Assembly: GCA_019090315.1 (NCBI GenBank)
Contig: JAHRWD010000013.1
Location: 1-60,584 of the forward strand
Direction: 5' to 3'
Length of the DNA: 60,584 nt
From: Pseudomonadales bacterium
Lineage (GTDB): Bacteria; Pseudomonadota; Gammaproteobacteria; Pseudomonadales; JAHRWD01
Shown piece after piece: positions 56,145 to 60,584 of this stretch. Under the pieces are notes generated by a model that saw only the letters and a program-made list of their open reading frames with translations, did not search any database and was not told the origin of the DNA. The position numbers and the translations under genes were made by a program. Positions within the stretch are counted from its first letter, which is position 1, and every line of letters begins with the position of its first letter.

Positions 56145-57197
56145 ATGACTAATACACTCAGCTTCGATCAAAAATACAACGCCATTGGCCATCAGGATAC
56201 CCAGTACGAAGGCATCTTTATTACCGGCGTTACAAGCACCGGCATTTTTTGCCGCCCCTCCTGTCGTGCCAGAAAACCGCTGGCGAAAAACGTGGTGTTT
56301 TTTGATACGCCTCAGCAAGCACTGCAATATGGCCTTAGACCTTGCAAAGTTTGTAAGCCGATGGAGCAGATGGATGAAACCCCGGAATATGTCACAGCGT
56401 TAATTCGAGAACTGCACGAAAACCCCTACCTTCGGATAAAGGATTATGATCTGAGACAAAGAGGCGTGGAACCAAGCCATATTCGGAGATGGTTCAAAAA
56501 ACATCACAACATGACCTTCCATACTTACCAAAGATTGTTGCGGGTTAATGCAGCGTTTAACAGTATAAAAAAGGGCGGATCAGTGACCGACGCGGCATTT
56601 GATAGTGGCTATAACTCAATGAGTGGATTCGCCGAAGGCTACCGTTCAATTTTTGGCAGTTCTGCCACCGCTACAGAAGAAAAAAACGTAATCAATATCG
56701 TGCGTTTCACAAGCCCGATAGGCCCGATGTTTGCCTGCGCAACTGATAAGGGGGTTTGTTTATTGGAGTTTACCGATCGACGTATGCTGGAAACCGAATT
56801 TAAAGATCTGCGTAAAAGATTAAAAGCTGTGATCTTGCCGGGAGAACATCCCCACCTAACGCACCTTCAATCCGAGCTGGCTGAATACTTTGCCGGAAAA
56901 CGGCAAACTTTCACTGTGCCGCTACATACTCCAGGTACGGATTTCCAACAAACCGTATGGGATATTTTGCAAAAGATTCCATACGGAGAAACTCGCAGTT
57001 ATAAACAACAGGCCGTCGCCATCAATAATCCGAAGGCGGTGCGCGCAGTTGCATCCGCAAACGGAAAAAACCGGGTAGGTATTCTTATTCCCTGTCACCG
57101 TGTGATTGGTTCAGATGGAAGCCTGGTTGGATATGGCGGTGGCCTACATCGGAAAAAATGGTTGCTAGATCTCGAAGCCGGTGTGACTTCGAGTTAA
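56145..57197 (+). CDS. ada: bifunctional Ada: DNA methylphosphotriester/O6-methylguanine repair and regulator
   Basis: 350 aa with all three Ada modules: the zinc N-domain with Cys36, Cys40, Cys67, Cys70 (CRPSC and CKVC), the AraC-type helix-turn-helix (about residues 80-185), and the methyltransferase domain (about 190-345) with the active PCHRV motif (Cys317). Ada takes methyl groups from phosphotriesters and O6-methylguanine and, once methylated, activates alkylation-response genes. The promoter region (77 bases) shows no obvious Ada box. It converges on the pfpI-like operon. Confidence 0.95.
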   Translation: MTNTLSFDQKYNAIGHQDTQYEGIFITGVTSTGIFCRPSCRARKPLAKNVVFFDTPQQALQYGLRPCKVCKPMEQMDETPEYVTALIRELHENPYLRIKDYDLRQRGVEPSHIRRWFKKHHNMTFHTYQRLLRVNAAFNSIKKGGSVTDAAFDSGYNSMSGFAEGYRSIFGSSATATEEKNVINIVRFTSPIGPMFACATDKGVCLLEFTDRRMLETEFKDLRKRLKAVILPGEHPHLTHLQSELAEYFAGKRQTFTVPLHTPGTDFQQTVWDILQKIPYGETRSYKQQAVAINNPKAVRAVASANGKNRVGILIPCHRVIGSDGSLVGYGGGLHRKKWLLDLEAGVTSS

Positions 57198-57198
57198 G

Positions 57199-57233
57199 CT
57201 GTTTATGTATCACAATAAACGATACGTAAACAG
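57199..57233. terminator. long hairpin between convergent ada and PfpI-like genes
   Basis: CTGTTTATGTATC (57199-57211) and GATACGTAAACAG (57221-57233) pair at 12 of 13 positions around a 9-base loop. No T-run follows, so terminator function is uncertain; it may be a palindromic repeat. Confidence 0.5.
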
Positions 57234-57264
57234 TTGCTAGGCAAGAGTACGATTACAAAAAATA

Positions 57265-57927
57265 TTATTTTATTCTGTTAAATTGAATCGTATTTGATAT
57301 TTCATTTGAAAATTTCTTCGAGCTTAGTTTCTCCAATAATGTAAAGGAAGCCTCGTAACTAACGGGTCCGCCATTGGATGTGATGACTCTGTCAGCTACG
57401 ACGACATTCTGATTAAACTGAACATCAATTTTTGGATAGGATTTTTTTAGGCCGGCTTCTCCACCAAACCAAGTAGTCGCCTTTTTACCATCAAGTACAC
57501 CGGCTTCACCCAATAAGAATGCACCAGAGCAGTTACTTGCCATCCAGGATGCAGTTTTGTTTTTATTTCTAATAAAACTTATTAACGCTTTATTATTGAT
57601 ATGTTCTTTCATATCGTAGGAGCTCGGTACTATCAGTACATCCAGATCTAGATCATCATAGATGGTTTTGTCGCTAACAATGGTTAGTCCCTCTTCGGAA
57701 GTAGCCGTTTTGTTTTTTGTCGCAGAGATAATTACTACATTATAGGACGAGAACCAGGATGTTTTTGTGGCGGCTCCAAATACTTCTACTGGTGCTGTGA
57801 CATCACTTGTTAAAAATCCATCAAATACCAATATTCCAATTAGAGATTGTTTGGCACTAGCAACCTGACTAAAAACGATTGTGGTCAATAGTGTGATTAG
57901 AGCGATAATTTTTTGTGCGTTAAACAT
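57265..57927 (-). CDS. exported DJ-1/PfpI family protein
   Basis: 220 aa. A signal peptide (IIALITLLTTIVFSQVASA, cut near residue 25) precedes a DJ-1/PfpI fold. The nucleophile elbow is MASNCSGAFLLGEAGVLDG with Cys133, and the conserved glutamate is Glu48 in APVEVFG. Such proteins act as glyoxalases, chaperones or amidases, or form the ligand-binding half of AraC regulators; a periplasmic location is unusual for the family. AT-rich. Last gene of the minus-strand operon, 27 bases after the AhpD-like gene. Function cannot be fixed from sequence. Confidence 0.75.
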   Translation of the reverse strand: MFNAQKIIALITLLTTIVFSQVASAKQSLIGILVFDGFLTSDVTAPVEVFGAATKTSWFSSYNVVIISATKNKTATSEEGLTIVSDKTIYDDLDLDVLIVPSSYDMKEHINNKALISFIRNKNKTASWMASNCSGAFLLGEAGVLDGKKATTWFGGEAGLKKSYPKIDVQFNQNVVVADRVITSNGGPVSYEASFTLLEKLSSKKFSNEISNTIQFNRIK

Positions 57928-57954
57928 TGGTTACTTCCTTTAGCTATGAATGCT

Positions 57955-58392
57955 TTAGTCGTGTTCTAATTTGGTCGCTAAGGCGATACGATTCCAGGAA
58001 TTGATTTGTACTATTTGCATGATGTACTGTGCAATTTCGTTTTCGTTGAAATAGCTTTGGCAATCTTGATAGGTTTTTCCGCTGACAGCATTATTTGAAA
58101 TATTGGTGATCTCGTCAGTTAATGCCAGGAGAGTTCGTTCTTTTTCAGAAAATAGTGGGGATTCTTTCCATGCCGAAGTCGCGTGAATACGGTGTTCGGT
58201 TTCACCCTGTTTTCGAGCAATGTCTACATGCATCTGGATGCAATAGGCACATCCATTTAATTGCGAAGCGCGAATTTTAATTAGCTCAACCAAGCCGGTA
58301 TCCTGACCTGTAGAGGCTAAATAATTTTCGATTCCAATCATTGCTTTGAATGCATGGGGTTCCGTTTGTTGAACGTTTACTCTTGATTGCAT
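57955..58392 (-). CDS. carboxymuconolactone decarboxylase/AhpD-like protein
   Basis: 145 aa. The redox motif CAYCIQMHVD (Cys48, Cys51, His55) is that of AhpD-like proteins, in which the two cysteines cycle with hydroperoxide reductases. KIRASQLNGC precedes it and FSEKERTLLALTDEIT follows, both typical. Helical throughout, AT-rich like the PfpI-like gene. It belongs to a peroxide/electrophile stress operon with a WrbA-like flavoprotein. Confidence 0.88.
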   Translation of the reverse strand: MQSRVNVQQTEPHAFKAMIGIENYLASTGQDTGLVELIKIRASQLNGCAYCIQMHVDIARKQGETEHRIHATSAWKESPLFSEKERTLLALTDEITNISNNAVSGKTYQDCQSYFNENEIAQYIMQIVQINSWNRIALATKLEHD

Positions 58393-58430
58393 AGTTTTAT
58401 TCCTCTTCGTTATCAGTATTGGAACGACTA

Positions 58431-59006
58431 CTACTTAGTCGCTAACCTGGTTACATAATCAGCGATACGAGCGCCGAGGAACTCACCGCTGTTTAGATCG
58501 TCTTTAGATGGCATATCGGCGGGATTATGATCTAACTCAGCACGGCCGGTGGCACCGTAATAATGTCCGCTAGCATTATTATTTTTGCCATTAAATGGAT
58601 TAGAACCCAGGCCAATCCATATCATTCCGTGTTGCATTGCAAAAGTCGTAAGGGTGCTAAGGGTATTAAATTTGTCCCCGCCGCTGCTACCCGATACTGT
58701 GAAACCCGCTGCGATTTTTCCATTCCAGGTTTCGGGGAAATATCGTGATACGGTAGCTTCCATAAATGCTTTGAGTTTTGATGACATACTGCCCATAAAC
58801 GTCGGTGAGCCGAATATAATGGCATCGGAACTGTCAAGTTCAGCGAGTATCTCTGCGTTGTTCCAGCGCGAGCCGGTGAAGTCCTGATCCGAAAGGCGAA
58901 ACAGCTTTGCCTCTATCTCCCCCGAAGCTACACAACCAGCATGAATGGCCTTCGCTAACTGGTGAGTGTGTTCGGTCTCTGAACTGTAGAGAATCGATAT
59001 CTTCAT
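58431..59006 (-). CDS. flavodoxin-fold WrbA-like NAD(P)H:quinone oxidoreductase
   Basis: 191 aa. The FMN-phosphate loop is ILYSSETEHTHQLA, atypical for its T/S-rich form but in place. IIFGSPTFMGSMSSKLKAFMEAT and TVSGSSGGDKFNTLSTLTTFAMQHGM match the WrbA signature blocks, and GHYYGATG is close to the conserved G-x-x-Y-G-A. WrbA reduces quinones in two-electron steps to limit redox cycling. The second gene of the operon, 48 bases after the GNAT gene. Confidence 0.88.
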   Translation of the reverse strand: MKISILYSSETEHTHQLAKAIHAGCVASGEIEAKLFRLSDQDFTGSRWNNAEILAELDSSDAIIFGSPTFMGSMSSKLKAFMEATVSRYFPETWNGKIAAGFTVSGSSGGDKFNTLSTLTTFAMQHGMIWIGLGSNPFNGKNNNASGHYYGATGRAELDHNPADMPSKDDLNSGEFLGARIADYVTRLATK

Positions 59007-59054
59007 TTACTATTCCTGTATCGAGTGAATATCTGGGTTAGGGTTTGATCGTTG

Positions 59055-59507
59055 TTAACTAGCGCAAGATATGGGTTTACGCAGATGGTGAGCGCTCAGC
59101 GTAAAGCCGTGATTTAAATAAAGCCTATGGGCATCTGTGTTCGCAAAGCCTGAATCTAGCTGTAGCGCCGTACAACTGTTTTTCTTCGCTAGGTCAACTG
59201 CCCAATTCAGCAATTTGCTGGCGTGGCCGTGTTGTCTTTGGTCGGGTTCGGTAACAAGGTCGTCGATATAAAGAAACCTGCTGAGGATCAAATTCTCGAC
59301 CAGCCGGTAGCCGAGCAGAGAAACCGGATTACCGTTGTCCCGAAGAGCGATCAAATGGTAACCCTGTTTATTTTGCCGGCCGATTTGATCTGAAAATTCT
59401 GATTCGACCAGCTTTGGTCTCAGAATATTCATGAGTGGGTAGCATTGGTTAATTTGCTTAAGCGTAATTGCCTCGACTATATCCATTGGATCGGACTCAA
59501 TATTCAT
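59055..59507 (-). CDS. GNAT family N-acetyltransferase
   Basis: 150 aa. Motif A is DLVTEPDQRQHGHASKLLNWAVDLA with the acetyl-CoA pyrophosphate loop R-Q-H-G-H-A; motif B is LQLDSGFANTDAHRLYLNHGF. The acceptor is unknown. Start ATG 59507; ATG at residue 8 (MDIVEA) is an alternative. First gene of the minus-strand operon, 93 bases from the divergent MocR gene. The intergenic region contains the 11-bp palindrome GTAGACTCTAC (59537-59547), a possible operator. Confidence 0.85.
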   Translation of the reverse strand: MNIESDPMDIVEAITLKQINQCYPLMNILRPKLVESEFSDQIGRQNKQGYHLIALRDNGNPVSLLGYRLVENLILSRFLYIDDLVTEPDQRQHGHASKLLNWAVDLAKKNSCTALQLDSGFANTDAHRLYLNHGFTLSAHHLRKPISCAS

Positions 59508-59600
59508 TTCTGCGGTTGCTGTTGGTGGATTACGGAGTAGACTCTACATTTCGATTGGCATTGAGAAAAGCGCCATAAATCGCATAAATGAGTAGGCCAT

Positions 59601-60584
59601 ATGAGCGAGTCGGGTTCACTTCAGCTAAACCTTCCGTCAACTACATCCGGGATCTACCAGTCCCTTTATCAGCAGATTCGTGATCAGATTTTGGGCGGCT
59701 ACCTGGTGCCGGGTGCCCGACTACCATCCAGTCGAGCGTTGGCAGCTGAACTGGGTTGTTCCCGTGGTTCGGTCGAACGAGCCTATGAGTTACTGCTCGC
59801 AGAGGATTTTATTCAGGGCCGGGGCGCGGCAGGCACCTATGTAAACCCTCGGCTCGATTCAGGTTTAATCGCCGCGGGAGCGGCAGGGTCGGGTCTAAGT
59901 AGGGGCAAGCGATCGGAAGCAGAATATTCAGATACTGAGCCTTTGTCGCTGCGAATGGGTGTTCCTGCTCTTGATGCGTTCCCGCGAAAGCTATGGAGCC
60001 GCCTGGTTAACAAACATACTCGTAACACCGGAGCAGCAGAACTCACCCGTGGTTGCTCTTTTGGTTATGCGCCTTTGCGTCATGCGCTGGCGAACTACCT
60101 GGCAATCTCTCGCGGCGTACAGACTGAGCCGGAGCAGATCTTTATCACGGCTGGATTTCAAGGTGCATTAAGCACCATCGTTCAATGCCTTAGCACCCCT
60201 GATGATGAAATCTGGTGTGAAGACCCCGGCTATTACCGTGCCCGGAGTTGCCTGAATCAATTGGGTGTGTCGATCATTCCCGTCCCGGTTGATAAGGATG
60301 GATTACGGGTATGCGACGGAATAAAAATGGCTTCGCAAGCTAAATTCGCACTGGTGACACCAACACACCAATCCCCGATGGGGGTGACGCTGTCATTAGC
60401 TCGGCGTATGGAGTTATTGCATTGGGCGAACTCCCAGGATAGCTTGATCATCGAGGATGACTATGACAGCGAATTTCGTTACGGCGAAAAACCGTTGCCA
60501 GCATTAAAAAGTCTGGATGCCAATAATCGCGTAATCTACACCGGCTCATTCAGCAAGGTATTGGCTCCATCACTTACCCTTGGT
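59601..60584 (+). CDS. MocR/PdxR-type GntR regulator with aminotransferase-like domain, 3' truncated
   Basis: 328 codons from ATG 59601 to the window edge; the reading frame is open. The N-terminal GntR winged helix is YQSLYQQIRDQILGGYLVPGARLPSSRALAAELGCSRGSVERAYELL. A linker follows, then a fold-type I aminotransferase domain with ITAGFQGALSTIV, EDPGYYRARSCL, VTPTHQSPMG and EDDYDSEFRY. The PLP lysine lies in TGSFSKVLAP. MocR proteins sense PLP or amino-compound adducts and usually control a divergent gene, so this one probably regulates the GNAT/WrbA/AhpD/PfpI operon. Confidence 0.92.
   Translation, partial: MSESGSLQLNLPSTTSGIYQSLYQQIRDQILGGYLVPGARLPSSRALAAELGCSRGSVERAYELLLAEDFIQGRGAAGTYVNPRLDSGLIAAGAAGSGLSRGKRSEAEYSDTEPLSLRMGVPALDAFPRKLWSRLVNKHTRNTGAAELTRGCSFGYAPLRHALANYLAISRGVQTEPEQIFITAGFQGALSTIVQCLSTPDDEIWCEDPGYYRARSCLNQLGVSIIPVPVDKDGLRVCDGIKMASQAKFALVTPTHQSPMGVTLSLARRMELLHWANSQDSLIIEDDYDSEFRYGEKPLPALKSLDANNRVIYTGSFSKVLAPSLTLG

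Overview
The window is chromosomal DNA of a gammaproteobacterium of moderate GC content. Three gene neighbourhoods show this: yggS-proC; zapA / 6S RNA / 5-formyl-THF cyclo-ligase with the divergent ygfB-pepP-ubiH-ubiI operon; and waaA-tolC-thiC-nudF-yqiB-cpdA-parE ... parC-serB. The last is the E. coli tolC-nudF-yqiB-cpdA-yqiA-parE order with thiC inserted and yqiA missing. The content (NnrS, MauG-type peroxidase, several c-di-GMP proteins, degenerate FimX-like protein) suits a free-living, probably marine, relative of Pseudomonadales/Cellvibrionales. The genus cannot be read from the sequence, and no plasmid, phage or IS element is seen.

Layout. 1-5.7 kb: end of yggS, proC, comF, and the biotin operon bioBFCD behind a well-formed BirA operator/promoter; bioH is absent. 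5.7-12.3 kb: accessory zone with a Phd/YefM-ParE toxin-antitoxin pair, a SAM methyltransferase next to an isochorismatase-like hydrolase, an opposing GT4 / methyltransferase / alpha-alpha-toroid operon, and a GGDEF protein. 12.4-21 kb: SDR, YihY, cyclo-ligase, 6S RNA, ZapA and a coiled-coil partner, then ygfB-pepP-ubiH-ubiI and waaA (division, ubiquinone, LPS core). 22-36.6 kb: tolC, thiC, nudF, DUF1249, cpdA, both topoisomerase IV subunits, a DUF2214 membrane protein whose RBS lies in a 19-bp inverted repeat, a KASIII-like synthase, a second GGDEF protein and serB. 36.6-45.1 kb: an ATPase/FtsX-permease/HlyD exporter, a lipoprotein di-heme peroxidase, a LEH-like protein, and a FimX-like REC-PAS-GGDEF-EAL protein that has lost its catalytic motifs. 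45.1-48.2 kb: a 498-bp leader, an asparagine-synthetase-like enzyme without the glutaminase cysteine, and an overlapping exported trypsin-like protease. 48.3-56 kb: UDP-sugar dehydrogenase and epimerase, NnrS, an MFS transporter and two CoA-transferases behind a palindromic operator. 56-60.6 kb: ada, then a four-gene redox/stress operon (GNAT, WrbA-like flavoprotein, AhpD-like, exported DJ-1/PfpI) divergent from a MocR regulator that runs off the end.

Most of the window is ordinary core genome. The best candidates for something under-described are the cysteine-less synthetase/protease pair with its long leader, the GT4/methyltransferase/toroid operon, the dispersed repeat with GAGACCTTTGCAC ends, and the inverted repeat that would sequester a ribosome binding site. 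No tRNA, CRISPR array or TPP riboswitch was found.
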